A stretch of 64,000 nucleotides of DNA from Opisthorchis felineus (taxonomy: Eukaryota > Platyhelminthes > Trematoda > Opisthorchiida > Opisthorchiidae): assembly GCA_004794785.1 (NCBI GenBank), contig SJOL01007501.1, positions 304,523 through 368,522 of the forward strand, read 5' to 3'. The notes beneath the pieces are model-generated. The model had not been told where the DNA came from. It did no database searches and saw only the letters and a program-made list of their open reading frames with translations. Position 1 is the stretch's first letter; every line of letters starts with the position of its first letter. Shown here piece after piece: positions 9,301 to 23,625 of this stretch. The position numbers and the translations under genes were made by a program.

Positions 9301-12300
9301 GACAGAAAACCTTTAGGTCTAATCCCGGTAGTTTGTTTTACACGATGGGAGCCAATCGCTGAGTCTTGCATAACAACAGCACGGGTGGCTTTCCTGTTAT
9401 TGAGCTGAAGCGATTACTTCTACTCTTGGAGTAATAATTCCTATTGTTGGATTTGAATTGGTGTAGTTTAAGCCACCAGTAGAACGAACTGATTTTGTCA
9501 GTGCAGCCTACGTCATCATTGTCTGCTAAGCACCGGACTGATATCCGGGAAATTAACTGGACCCTGGTAAGCCCAACATGCAAACAACGCGTTTTTTATC
9601 CATTAAGTGATAGGTCTCTAATTCGGATGACGACTGCCATTGGAATTGTGCTGTGTTGTATCGATGTTGGTTGATTAGCAGGCACCTTGTAAGCAGTAGG
9701 GAAACTTTGGGTTGGCACCATACTGTACGCCAAGTATGCTAGAGGCTACACGACTGAGTAGTTTATCCTTCTCCTCTGTTCCAAAGGCCAACCAAAGCAG
9801 TTTTTTATCCCCATTTGCCTCGTCATGTGTCTAATGTATTCAGCTGGACCGCAGGAAAAAATGTAGCAAAAGCATCTAGCCAAAACTCATGGAGGCATTG
9901 ACGTTGACTTGTCTGACCGCAAGGTTAGGGCTTGGTCCAACCGACAGGAAACGCATGAGAAGGTCAGCTGTCTGTCCTTGTCCAGTGTTCCTGCTCCCGA
10001 CCTCACATGTTTGTTCACCAACACTGACAGGAAAGACCACCTCCTATCCCAAGGAAATGCAGAGCATGTCACGAGTCAGCCAGACACAAACACAATGTAC
10101 TATGCAGTCTCGTCTATGTGACCGACTTGTTCAGCAATCTTTTTTTAACTTCTTATGTCAGTGTAATTCACAAGGAACTTTACAAATGAAAAAAATTGCT
10201 AGGAAATATCGCTTTATTTTAAGGTTTTCGTAAGCTTCTCACGGTAAAATAGCAAGGCTTGTGTTATTCCAACGACCTTGATATTGTTCATAACGCAGCT
10301 GAGCCGAGAGGTTCGGTGAACCTGTTAACCATCTGTTGCGTCTCTAGTGATGAGGCAGTTATCATAGCCACCAAATATCGCCTAATCACGATGGTGGAAG
10401 CAGATAATCATGAACGAACTGATTGTCGTACTTGACCAAGTAAAATTTTGACTAGATCAAGGCGAAATAGAGCACACGCACTGCATGGAAAAAAAGGAGT
10501 AATTTTAGCATTTCGCTTGTGCCACACGCAAGAGCAAAACGCGCTTTACTCTTGGGACACAAATGCGTATATCAACAAAAGGGACAACTTTTTACATCAG
10601 GATGGTGTGCGGTCCAGTATTAGGATAGACAAGGGTTTCCGATCAGTTGTTTCTACGCTCGCTGTAGGTTCTTCAGACTTGTTTCAAATCAGCGGCAAAG
10701 TTATTCGGAATATTCGGAAAAAAATGAAACTTTGCATACGGTCGACAAAATAAGTCAGTTTCAGCAAAATTACCCAAAAGTTTCAAATTATTTTGCAGCG
10801 CTTCAGAATTTTTATGAACAATGTTAGCGAAAGCGAACGGGATGAACTACCACAATGCGTATTTTAGGTTTCATCATCATCTTCGTAGGTAAACCTCGTA
10901 CATGTGGTACAGTGGTTCTAGCCACTATGATTTCGTTCGCCAATAACAAGTTCCATAGCTGAGGAGACTTTGAAGTCTGGATTATCATTGTTTTAGCATG
11001 CCCACAGTCTCGGCGATCGAACAAGCTTTTCTCCCTCTTTCCTGATTCATGTGCCATGTGGAGGTTGTTAACATATCCTGTAAAAACGTTCATTTTGGCA
11101 AAGCTATCAGAAATACCCAAAGGTCACATCTAGTAACCGCGTTATCATCTACCATCCACTTCGTATAATGCAGTCGATCAGTAAATTAGACAATGATAAT
11201 TGTGAGAAGTCTCTACAGTCTGTGGCAGACTATAATAGGCGACGGTGAGAATGACGAGAAAATCCATATTCCTTGTGTCTGCAGTGGTTGAAGCATTCTT
11301 CCAAGAGGGTTGCGCTGACTTTGAGAATAGGTGAGTGTTATTCACGAAAGTTGACGAAAGTTTATTGCAAACTTGGTCAATAACTCACAACTAGTTGAAC
11401 TGTGATATTCTGCGGAAGACATTACTTATAAGGATACTGGCCCTTCACTGGTACCTTCAGTAGATCCAGCTCAAATGGTTCACCTGTCATTTCGAATTGT
11501 GCTTTCCGAACCTGGAAAAAGCACGACAGAACAAAACACATCGTGGATGAATATGCAAGAGTCTCAGTAGCGCGAGTCACACAAACACACTTTCCACTCC
11601 GTCACAATTCGTTTTATACTTCAGTGCCATCCAGCCTTTTGTGTCAGAGCTTTGATGAATCAATCGACTGCATCGTCTTAATACTCTCCGACCACTACAA
11701 CCCCAATCGCACCAATTAGCCTTATCCGGTCATGCAAAGATACCCTTGGCATGGCATTCTATCGTCACAGCATGCCTATAGTTGACTGATTCATTTATGT
11801 TAAGATTGCTGGAAGACACAGAGTGGTTGTCCGCAGCTCGATAGATTTCGAGTACCCAGGCCGAAAGCTTCTTACGCTAATACGACTTTCGATGAGATAC
11901 TTGGTTTGATAATCGTAACTCCATCATGAAATCCCAATCATAAACTGCCATTCTAACAGTCAATGTCGACCGGCTGCAACCCATAAATGCAAATCGTAGT
12001 TAATAGCTAGCAGCTCATCTCACTCTAGAGGATAAAGCATGTCTGTGTGGACCTTACTTCCACCCTTCAGAGCCTTGTTATGATCCACAAGGGAGTGAAC
12101 CGAGGGATTGACCTCACAGCCCAAGGCAAGTCAACCGTGATTTCCAGGGTTCCCCCTTCTGACCCCTGTTTTCCGCGTTCTCTGCTACGGCACTCTGACT
12201 GATACACGCGTCTACTTTCCCCTGTGCTGTGCGTTCTCACTGCCATTGTCAACGAGTTTCTCAGTGGGAAGACGAGAATCAAGTCTTTGGTGGACATCCC

Positions 12301-15300
12301 GCCTTCTTACGGCTAAGGTGCCTTAAGATACATACGCCGTTGAATGAGTGAGATGGTTTGGAACATGAACCTGTGGATGTTGAACTGCATTTTTAGCTAA
12401 GCAGCTGCAATACCAATAAGTGCCACGTTTGGAAAACCGTCCCATGACTTGCATTTGCCACTCAAGCCTCGATGTAGAGTTTCAGTCATGATCATGCAGA
12501 AATTCATCTCCACATAAGGTACATCAGGTGAGCTAACCCCACTCAGCATTGATGGATGCGGACTGCTCTGGACTATCACGGAGTCATCATGCACGACATC
12601 CTAGTAAATGTTTCATGGTTTGTAGTTACAAGAAGCGTCGTCAGCTAGTACCACTATTTCAGCTCTAATCAAAAACCTAACCAACCGCTGAACATCTGTG
12701 TCGTTTATGTTCACTCTGCATACTAACAACCTCTTACTTGCCATTAAATCTTCTCAGGCCTAGCTTGAAAACGTCACTGTCAGCATGTTTCATGTGTATC
12801 TCGTCGCAGCAGGTGAAGCTATCGTGAATGTGCTTCTATTACATGTGGAAGTTTGGCCCATCTATCCGACCAGACAAAATACCTTGGCTCTCAAGTTCAA
12901 ATCTTTTTTAACAAAGAATCTTATGGCCATTTTCCATGGGTTGCTTGCTGCTCCGGAAGCAGCGGAAATCTTCCGATCGTGATAAGATGACAATTCAAAC
13001 AACCAGAGGCAGTGTCCTATTCAGTCTCTTCGCACCCACGAATGGATATTCGTTTTACGGTTATAGTGAAACTGTTTGCAACCCATTCAAGCGTCGAATC
13101 GGATGACAAGCGTTTTTGTCCCCCGAATCATGCGTGAATACGCAGTTAACACAGCTTGCGTTTACCAGTAGTTTTTCGATATCCCCTTTGTGAAACTTTG
13201 CGAAGTTACCGTGGCAAAGCCACTCTTAAGATTTTGTGTAGGTCCATGGATCATGAATCTATGGGTGGCTCAAGCAGGAATTTGCCATAGCACGTTACTT
13301 AGTGAAGAGTGTACGAAATGACTTATTCAACTCCGCGAGATTGAGCACGAAGACATGGATTGCTATTTCGAAGTCGGAAATGCTCAGTGAACACTTCTGT
13401 GAAATACACGGTACAAGAGTGTTTGGTGTTAGCATGGTTAGCCTGCTAATTTCACTGAGACGCACTCACCATGATGGAACCGGTCTGAAACATTATCTCT
13501 TTACACTTAACGATTACAGAATGTTGTTTGTTTACCAAAAGGCCAGTAGCTGCAGCCCTTAAACACACTTAGAACAATCTACGGGAAGGCAAACTTCACC
13601 GAAGTTTCTGGACAGTTTTTCTAAAACTGAATGATTTCCTAATCTTCCGTAGCATTAGTTCAGTGTTTTGAAACACCTAGCATATTTTTGTTAATGAGTT
13701 GAAACAGTTGAAAAAGTTTCCGAAGGCTGGCCTCGTAAGCTGAGGAAGTACCGAGTACAAACGCATGTCTAGTTTTGAGCAGGATTTCACCTTACCCTAG
13801 GGTAAAATGGTCTGTTTCTGTATTTGTTCACCGTTATCATACACCTGTTTTATGGACGTAACATGTCTTGCAGCTGCGGATAGCGGAAGGAACTGAAATT
13901 TTAGCATCTCTTGACACATGCTTTTTCATGTTTTGCTCGCGGCGTTCCCACAATACTTCGATTTGGTTAGATCATGTTTTCATTCAATCGAGCCAAAACA
14001 GCCATTTTTCCGTATTTTTTCTTTTCATTGTGGTGTTTTAAGGAGATCTGTTAACTGCAAACAATCTGCAAAACGATGGGAGCTTCTAGCTGTCACGTTC
14101 TGGCCTAAGTACATTATAACCTGACGAAAACCAACCAGCGGTATAGAAACTCGTAGATTGTTTAGGGGAGCTATCTCATTGTACAAGGAGAACCCAGTTT
14201 GCCCTGTTGGCGCAATGAATAGTGCACGTCACTTGAGTTACGATGAAAAAAACCAAACGATATCGGTCTAGGGGTCACAAAGCAATGTTGGGGAAATCAG
14301 CCCAAATAAAGCGGGCCAGAATCTACACAGTGGTCCAACGCCGGTCATGCCAAGCATAAGTAGAATCCAACTCTATGGTCTAATTATCAGAGTTGACGAG
14401 AAGACTACAAACCAGCTTGCACCTAACGACCAGTGACCGAATAACCGGGATCTCGCCCAAAACAGTGGTTACCCCTGAGAGACTTTCTTTAAAAAATTTT
14501 CCACACGAAAGTTTCAGTAAAATCACCATGAAGCAAGAGGGTACATGTCGGGTTAAAGTAGTCAATTGTTCTACGGCGGAAACAGACTTCACTTTATGGA
14601 TAGAAATCGTGGTTGTATAGCTCCTCTAGTTTTACCGGGTTTCCACATTTAAGCACTTTTTAGTTTACTTTTAGGTGATTTCGATGAACCATCTGAACAC
14701 ACAGACGAAATTGATCACTTTTGAGGGTGTTTTCCCCCGAGATTATGACAACAAGTCTGCGAAGGTGCATACTATATGCGACGGGGAAAAAATTGCTTAC
14801 TAGACCTCTGTTTCACTTCATGTTGGGTCCGCAAATTTGCGCATCAACGTCTTCTGCTTCCATTCCGTTCTCCTATGGACAAGTGATTCTAAGGTATCAC
14901 GCCGATAAAAGTGGGCCATTCCAAGCGAATTTTTGTTTCATTATATAATTTGGAGATTCACAAACTGGGATCTGAGTAAGTTGACTTTTTTGCGAGGATA
15001 GGCAGAAGACCCCGTGGATGGTGAATGTCTTTAACATGGAACAGAGTATTTCACAGGACTAGTTCCTATTCTGTTGACAGCTTGTTGCACAAAATTACTG
15101 AAGACACTCATTTTGTGATTCGATGCTTTGAGCGACTCCGTGGTGTAGGAAACCATTCAAGGTAGAAAAATGACTTTCCGCAAGCCTGTTGTGTGGTAGC
15201 ACAAATTTGTTTCGCAAATTTCATCTCCGATTCTTTGTTGTAGGATCTGGAGCGCTCGGTTTCTTTTTACTCGGATCGCATGCAGTCAATGACGTCTGAG

Positions 15301-17519
15301 GCCCGGTGTAGCTGCTAGAGGCAACGGAGTAGTGGACTGTTGTGCTCCGTCACTCGGTAGCATACTTCTTGAGCTTAACTCCATTTCATGGTGGGACGCA
15401 AGATGCTTTGGGCAGATCACTTGATAAAATAGCGTGCAAAATTCTGTTAGATGTACCGTACTCAGCTTGCATGCATCCAAATGTCCGTGCCTGACTGGGC
15501 TGTTACTAGGTACGTAAGCTTATCAGTGAAGTGACGCTGAACCCAGGCAAAAGGAAAAGCAGAGTGGTTGGTTGGAATTCACGCAACAGGCGAAGTGTGC
15601 TGCGAACCAAACTGAGACAAACTAGGTAGATTGAACAGGTTGCTTATGATCAAAAAAATGTGTCCGTAAACTTGTATAAGAATCCATTCTCAGACAAGAT
15701 AAATTGTAGATGACGTTGGATTTAGACGCAGCCAAGATCAACTTAAATGTTACTCTTTATGCTGGGCCAAATCATTCAATAGCTCTGTTATTTCCGTCGG
15801 AAACTAGTCTTGAAGGCTTAACCTCTCAACCAGATTTCGACACACTTGTTTCACAGTTAATGTGGGTGCAGGTACGAAGACTGAGCGCCCAACCGTAAGA
15901 CCTACGGTACCCAGATTTTTATGAGTCTACCACTTCAAATCGTATCATTTACACTTCACTTGCTGCCCAATAGTCTATCGTGGCGTTACACCGGAATGAT
16001 TTTTCACGCTCACATGTCCGTCTAAATGTAACTTTTATTCGCTTCATCTGTCGTCTGACTCAAAGCTTCACTGATTGTGGACAAGAACATAGCAGTTACA
16101 GTCTCTTGTGATACTAAGCATAAATTAAACATAGCATTCCCTGACAAACCCCATGTGTGTTGTTTAGTTCCATTAATTCCTACGCCCACTTGCAAGTGCG
16201 TTTTATGCAACTCACTTCCTACTGTGTATGTTCCGCTGAAAATCTACCCATATTTCTGCATTAAAGAGGCCCACTTTAGTGTGTCCATATTCTTGCGTGA
16301 GTTTTTAACGCACACCGTCGGTGGTGGATTGCCATGACAACGGTTTCTCTTGTTCACCCCTTATTTATTCATACTCTGAAAAAACTGGCGGATCAATTTT
16401 CTACAGTTTGTCCAGTTTGATGGTATCTTATTAGGGTTACTTCCGTGCTAATGACTTGAGGATACGATTTGGCGTTAAAAAGTCACGTGAACAGCATAGT
16501 CTACGAATAGCCTTTGTGTACTATCCAGTAACGTGATTAGAAAAGCCTGACTGAGTGTTTTTCAGTCGCTGTATACCACAACCCAAACGAATTTTCACGG
16601 TTGGTGTTAATTTGCTGGCTAGAGTTGAGAAAGCAAAGGCTGATTCTAGGAACATTATTCTGGTTCGACTCATTCGCTGGTTGACAGTGCAAGAAAAGCT
16701 GGAAAGCTAGAGAAAAGCCAAGTCCACTGACTTGAGAATGATTAATCGTTTGCCGTGTGTGAGGCAATCCTTTCACTGAAGCAGCCTGAGGCAGTTTCAT
16801 GCAAGACCGGCATTTTCAACGCATGCCCCAACATCGAACGTTTTGAGCGGTTTTCCGGTCTAACGTATCTGACACATAATGCGTCCGGTAATTTCACTAA
16901 AACTGTAAAGAGGAGCGCAAATTCTATTGAATTTTCTCCTGTGTAAAAATCCAAAACAGAAATAAAGTATGTTTTATATAATTGGCTGAGGTGAGTGGTT
17001 TTAACTATGTGCCACCGGAAGCAAACAGTGTACCTTACAGAGAGAGATTCAAACCATTCTAGTCACCTTGACCTTGTGATACTACTCACAACCAAACTGC
17101 TAGATCGGACTCTTTGCGAAGCACGCCTGAAGTATTCCATTGTAAGGCCTTGAATACGAAGAAAGTCACGCAGCTTCTTTTTGGAAATGTCTCAGTCTCC
17201 TAGGTATAATCCGACTGTAACAGTTGGGTGAAAATTACGTAAAAAATAAAGTTCTTCTAGAAGCATCACTAGCCAGCGATTTTCACAGCGGGAATTTTCT
17301 GAAAGTTCTTCAAGTCCGGCAAAGTTCACGAATCACAGAGGTCAACTTCGGAAGTTACCTGCACGTCAGTCAATCAAGACACGAGTGAAAGATTCAACCA
17401 TTAGGGCTACACACTTAGGCATCCAATCAAAATCACAGGTCATCTGCTTCAGAGAAACGCTTACGAACTCGCAAGAACAAATGCTTTGTACACCGGCACC
17501 AACGCATAGCTCGGCTGCG

Positions 17520-17640
17520 CTTCACACCAAAGCAATAATGAAGTCACCCCCATTAGTGACCGGACGTTTGCGACAAAGTTGCCAAACTCGGCTCACAAAT
17601 AGACGACAAACTGAACAACACAAGCTACCAAAATTATTTT
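17520..17640 (+). repeat. Decayed pseudo-LTR end of a Penelope-like element
   Basis: The ordered words GCAATAATGAAGTC, CGGACGTTTGC, GTTGCCAAACTCGGC, GACAAACTGAACAACA and AAGCTACCAAAATTATTT match the 3' end of the 5351-5860 arm from the hammerhead region through the tail. The ribozyme boxes are broken (ATAATGA, CCGGACG). It is an old, 5'-truncated copy. Confidence 0.5.
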
Positions 17641-19160
17641 CTACATCAAAGTACTCAAATAGCTGAAAAGGCGTAGTCTGTGAGCAACCCTAACGTCAAT
17701 GCCTGTAGACGATAATGTGTACGTGCGACAGGCTTACGTAACTTCAATTCTGCACCTTCTTTTCTACGTTTACTAAAGCATGGTCTTGGCGTGTAAGTAT
17801 CTTCTAGTCAGCAGACCATATGCGTCCGCCATGGCACCAAAGCACTTATATGTGACTGTTCAGAATGCCTGTTTTGGGTAACGTACCTTTTTTTGTGGCA
17901 TAATTCGTGATTTTGCATTATATTACAACACTCTCCCTCTCCTGAAAACACCTTTGTGAAACACTAGTGTTTCTTCAAGGATATGATCTCTCCTTGGAGG
18001 GTGATTATTAAGAACTGCACCACATGCTTTATAACCTGGGATATTAAAATTTCATTTGCACTTGTGCGGCGGCTAAGAATTTCCCATCTCGCCTCATCGC
18101 CGATCCGCGTACGTGAGCGCGACATGACAAACCTATGTGGTGGCCCTCACCTGGGTCATCATTAGGAAACAATACTTTCTTCCTCCATTCAAACCCGAAA
18201 AAGAACCACCACAAACGCGATACATGAAGAAGTTGTATGTTTAGGCGATAAAAGAACGTTGAGTGACTGCCACATGAGAAATACTGAGTTTTCGCCTTCA
18301 GCTAGCTCTCAGCCGCTATGATTTCGGACGAAAGTTCAACTGTGAATAGTTCCACTCAGTAATGGTGCATGCCTATTCAACGCTACTTGCGAATTTCAAT
18401 CTAGCTTTCGTCCTCTAGGTGAAGCCCTGCACTGTTGCTTCATCATTGCCGAGGATGATCAACATGTTACGAGTGATCCGAAGAGATCCGAACACAGCTT
18501 CTTGGCTTTTTGACCTAAAGTGATTTCACTTACAGGACGAAGCCTCAGTCGGAATTTTCAAACCCCCTCATGCTATTGGTAACGTTAGGTTAATGTAAGT
18601 CAAAATGAGTTCGCTTGTTTGGCAGTTTGAGATACTGGCAATGCTTATGACCTGGTCGACTGGAAAATTGAGTTTCATTTCATGATGCATTTCTGTTGTC
18701 ATGTTTCCTCCTGAGAACAGTATCGGCTCTTTGTGAAACCAAAGTCTACATCCTCTTCTGCTCCATTAACCTATCCTGGACGACCGATTGCAGCGGGGTC
18801 TTGCCCTCAATGTTGTTTTCTGGTTGAGAAAAAATGCATTTTCCTGAGGGGTTTCCTTGATAGTGGTGTGTAGTGCTCCCAGTCAATAAAAAAGTTCGCT
18901 TGCAGTCGCTGGCGAAACCGGCCAAAGTGGAAATGTTTTATTTCAGTTCTTCTCACCCTTCGTTTTTTCCTATCTACCTGCAGTGCATTCTGATCACCCT
19001 AACAACCGGTGACCCATTGTTGTCTGCTCTGCCAATTTTGCGTGTTCTGGTCGTCGCCGTACGTTCGCGGCTGATATGCAATCAGCCCAGTTACCATGTC
19101 CCGTCGCGTGCCATCATTATTTTATTGCTGTGTCCGTTGTCAATGTGAACCGCATTGGTA

Positions 19161-19183
19161 TGTGTGTGTGTGTGTGCGTGTGT
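19161..19183 (+). repeat. TG dinucleotide repeat
   Basis: About 11 TG units with one C interruption (TGTGTGCGTGTGT). A simple microsatellite. Confidence 0.9.
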
Positions 19184-22100
19184 AGGTCAAGTTTCAAATT
19201 CCGTACTGCCGGTTTTCACTTTTTGACTGAGAGATGGTTTGCTACGAAGCCTGTCCGAGTATGAGTGGTTTTGAAGACAACAGGCGTTTGTGCTCAAATA
19301 TCGCCACGCCTCAACACAAATGGTGTTAACCACTGACAACGATTTAAATCATAGTCCCACGCCTCATTTAAACTTGTAATTTCTTTTCAAGGAGTGAGTC
19401 CCGAAAACGGAGAGCTCATCGATTTTATAACATGACAGTTTTTCCACCATTCATGCAAAACGAAAGAGTCTCGTGTGTAATAGAGTCCAAGCTGCATAGT
19501 GCGGACGAAAACGCAGACAAATGAGACAGAAAGGGAGTCTGCATCCTCTCATGATGGCAACAATGCTGATAAGGACGTTGCCTTACGTGTGCATTATATC
19601 TACATGGGGTTTTGTTCAACACTTATCACATCTCTTCCACCCGGTCTCAATCAATACAGACTAGTCTGTGGGTCGAATAAATAGCGGCTGACTTCTACGG
19701 CGATCTCAAAAGAATGTCAACGACTTTCTCTATTCACTGATCCCACAAGTCTATACTTCTGGCAGATATGTGGCTTTCCATGAATTTTCATATCTTAAAT
19801 ACACAGAGATGGCTATCATGGGTTCAGAGACGGACGAGAATAATCGATCCAGTTTATGCTCACCCCAAAAAGAACCGTTCAGAATATCAGAGTTTTTGCC
19901 CTGTACTGGTGTCGTTTGCTTCGGGGTGAGGCAATCATTATGATGGGGAAGTAAACTGCATTTGCTTCAACAGGGACTGCAATGTGGTGGTTACGTGCTT
20001 TTGGTACTCTAAGGGACCATTATGTTTGATGCAGCACAGATGGCCACGGGTGGCTTCCAATGAACTCTTGCAATTTTGACATTCAAGTCGCATTATGTGG
20101 ATGAAAATAAACGCTCACAGAGGCACGAATCTCTGACCTTTCTTTGATAAGTGGGGGGTGGGGTACAAGCAACTAAGCTACTGAGGACACTTACCAAGCA
20201 CCACACGTATCCTACTGGAGCTTCTGGCGAATGTATTCACAACCGATGCCGATCAGTATCACTTTCACGTTCAGTTGGGTTTTGATGTTTTTAGAATACA
20301 TAAAGGGCCTTCACGTAAGTTGGTGTTAACATCAGGAACATTCGTAAACCTTCAACAATGTCAGGAATCGGTATAATTAGTCCTACAAGGCACACATAAC
20401 GTCGAGCAAACGCTCTTGGTAGCTGAGGTCGTAGATCACTCCCCGAGGAGGCCGATGCTTCGTACTAATGAAATTGAAAGCCCCAGGATTTACCAGACCT
20501 CCTTCAATCTTACACAGTAATTATCTGGAAGGGTAAAAAATATCCGCTAAATAAAACAACCAAAATGTTCACTGATAGGGTGAAAGCCACACAGCCATAA
20601 AAATGCGGCTTATTGAACCTTCTAGTATGCTGATACAGCCTAGGCTGGTCCCCACTGGCCTTGGTTGAATAGCACACATTCGGTGATACCATTATGTGAA
20701 CCGAAATGGCACAATTCTCATGCCATTTGAACAAACCAGACAGCTCACTTTGGTAGTATGGAGATATTTAAGTCGCAACCAGAATGTCGTTTTGCATGTT
20801 GACCTCCGCTGAAAAGTCAGGACACACCGTGAATTTGTTTTAAGATTGTTTTGAACCATTAGTGACATGTTTCCCACCCCGAATCTCTATGGTGATTAAA
20901 ACCTACGACCTTTTCGTTTCTAGCTGAGCACTGCAGCATTCAGTCGCGAGTGTCTGCTCAGCCATGTGACTAACACAGAATGTGGCGTCACCATCGTTCA
21001 ATCGGTCAGCGCATTTCAAGTGACACGATTTTGGCTGACTTCCTGAGTGGCAATTTTTTAAGTGAAAGGCTGTTTACATGAAGTGAGGATGATCGTTGTT
21101 TTCATCTCAATCCCTAATGAAATCACTGTGCATGTTATCCGAACTGTTAGGAAAAATCGGCAGAATCACCAACAACATCGTGTGTGTTCTGACTAGAGGA
21201 ATTTTTTGGGCCGTCCACTCTTACTGGATCAGCTTGTTTAATTTTTCTCATCAAATGTCAGGTCCACTATGGCAGTAATCTTCATATATGGATCTCGAGG
21301 GTTACCTAGTCCCGTGCTCGAAGAGTTTTACCAGACTGACTCTGAGCGAATTCGAACAATAATCCTCATGGGTACTCGATCCATCACATTTTACTGTTTT
21401 GTTTTCTTCCCCCACGCTTCTAGCGCAGCGTGGAGTTCTTCCGTAGAAGTGCATTGTATTCTAGACGTTCTCCCCCATTAGCGTTCCAGTAAGTCTCACG
21501 TAGCAGAAGTGTGGTGTGCCCTGTTGTCCCAGGCATCCAAAGCATATCTGTGCGAGCTTATGAATGATGTCAGTTCAGACACACGTCATTGTACTGCTTC
21601 GATGTCTACATTAGCTTGTTCCCCTTAGCCCCATACTCGATGTGCTGTTCGCATCCACTTGAGATGAAATTCTACCGCACGTTCCAAATTAGACTTGATA
21701 GAAATCCGTGAAACCTCAGGTAAGCAAATTTGGGCGAATGTGTTCCACGGGTTTACCCAGATCATCATCCCTCTTGGGAAACGTTTAAGAGATTTGTAGG
21801 TAGGCTTAAGGGATAACTTAAGGGAACGTGTTTGGGATTTGGCAGGTATCTTTTTTATAAACCCTTACGTGATCCTCGGGGAACGTTTTGGAGTGTGCCA
21901 TGGGTGAGGTGAATTTTGACATTTTTTATTTGATGCCCTCCGAAATGGGTAGTTTAAAGTTTAGGATGAAGAACGAACGTTTTTGTCGGTCGGAACTGTT
22001 TATAAGGGCGTCCTGGTCAAATTCTGATGCAAGATTGGAAATTTTATTGTGTCCACCCCAAATCATGTTAGATATCACATTGAGTTGGTACCAAAGCTTG

Positions 22101-23513
22101 TGTTCAATCGGACGCCGTAACTTTTCTTTGATCTTCCGCCTACAACTGGATACAACAAGTCTAATATCCCTCCGCAACAAGCAGAAATTAACACCTTGCT
22201 CCCCATTTGAGTTATGAAATTCGCAGCATGTTACAGCTTTCATGTAACCTCACTTAACCAAGGATCTCTGTCTTTCGGTGAGAAAGTGGATGAGAAGGGA
22301 GCATGGAAATCATGCTGGTCACCTGTGCAAAACGCATTTCCACTGCTTGCCGCATGGATAATGTTGAATAGTGATGCATCCAAACATCTTCTATGAGTCG
22401 AGTGAAAATCGACACCACGGCGTTCAGGACTTATGATCCAGATGTTTATAGAATGGGTTACATCAATCAAGTTACTTGACCTACAACATTTCAAGGACAT
22501 GTTACGTGCTTTCCTCATCGGCCACATGACGTTGGCTCTGTTTTATATTTTATGGAATGGAAATCCAGCCATCGCGCTAACTTGTTCTGTCGTCAGTAAT
22601 GAATTTGCACGTTGCAACCAACACAAATTGGAAACACATTGGTGAAATATACTGGTTTAATGCTAACAGAAGAGCACTTTTCGACTTGATTATATCCGAC
22701 TGTGTTGGTTACTAAAGGATGAAACCACCTCAGATAGTTGTACCATGTGTGTTGCACGACACTGACCCACAGAAAGCCACCTATGCCTGGGTCGTGCCAC
22801 AAAGGACACTGGGTCATTTTAGGAAAGGAAGACGACGGAGTGAACTGGTAGTGCCGGCGCGTCATACATAAATATGAAAGGCAGACTGCAACACACGAAC
22901 TTCGCCAAACTGGAGTGCAATGTCCTAGCTGCTGCTTATTAAAGGAACTGGACTCACTATCCCATCGAAAAGAAAAACACAACGATCGAAGATGCCACGA
23001 CTGTTTAGAAAAAGTGGTGTGAAAAACGATGCGTGTGGCAAGCGCACCACTGTGATTTCCGAAAAAGCTTGGCTACGCAACCACTTGGTGTTACTCTTGT
23101 GCTCAAAGTAAACTGGTTTGTGTGAATTCATTTCATATTTTTCTTTAAGTACTGAGCTTTTAATTACTAGACTCGGGGATACAAACTGCTGATTCCGCCG
23201 ATCCAGTCGAGAGATTCCAACAGACTAAATTGACCCTTATGTGTACCAGCAGGTTTAAACTGTTTTTTTTATAGAAATGGGTTTTTGCGGGGTCGGTAAA
23301 AGTTCAGACCATTCTTGTTTGGACATTCCACCCCCTATCTTAGTGCAGTTATTCTGGTGAGTCCGCACCAAAGGGGGGAAGCAATGAACTAGATTTGCCC
23401 TCTTGTCAGATCGACCAACACAACCAGGACAGTTACTGCGTCGTGGTTCGAGGTGTCCGTCAAACCAGTCATATTACTCAGGCACAGACACATTTTGAGC
23501 GTTCAGCGTTCAC

Positions 23514-23625
23514 AGGTGGAGTAATTGTAACACGTTCACCTCGCATGTCTAGAGTTCAAGCCCCAGCAAGGCCGAGTGTATGCACTACTGATGAGCTTTA
23601 ATATGAACGGAATTGTAGTCCCCCA
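23514..23625 (+). repeat. tRNA-headed SINE-like copy with hammerhead-like core
   Basis: An A-box-like GGTGGAGTAATTG and a B-box-like GAGTTCAAGCCCC (23553-23565) suggest a tRNA-derived head. It is followed by GCCGAGTGTATGCACTA and CTGATGAG (23588-23595). The next box is GAACGGAA instead of a clean GAAAC, so the core is decayed. Head, spacer and core follow the same order as at 37905-38070 (minus) and 38241-38500 (plus). Confidence 0.5.

Noticed and set aside
10448..10753. A 101-codon plus-strand frame
   Set aside because: No splice context, no repeat relationship and no recognisable motif; treated as chance.
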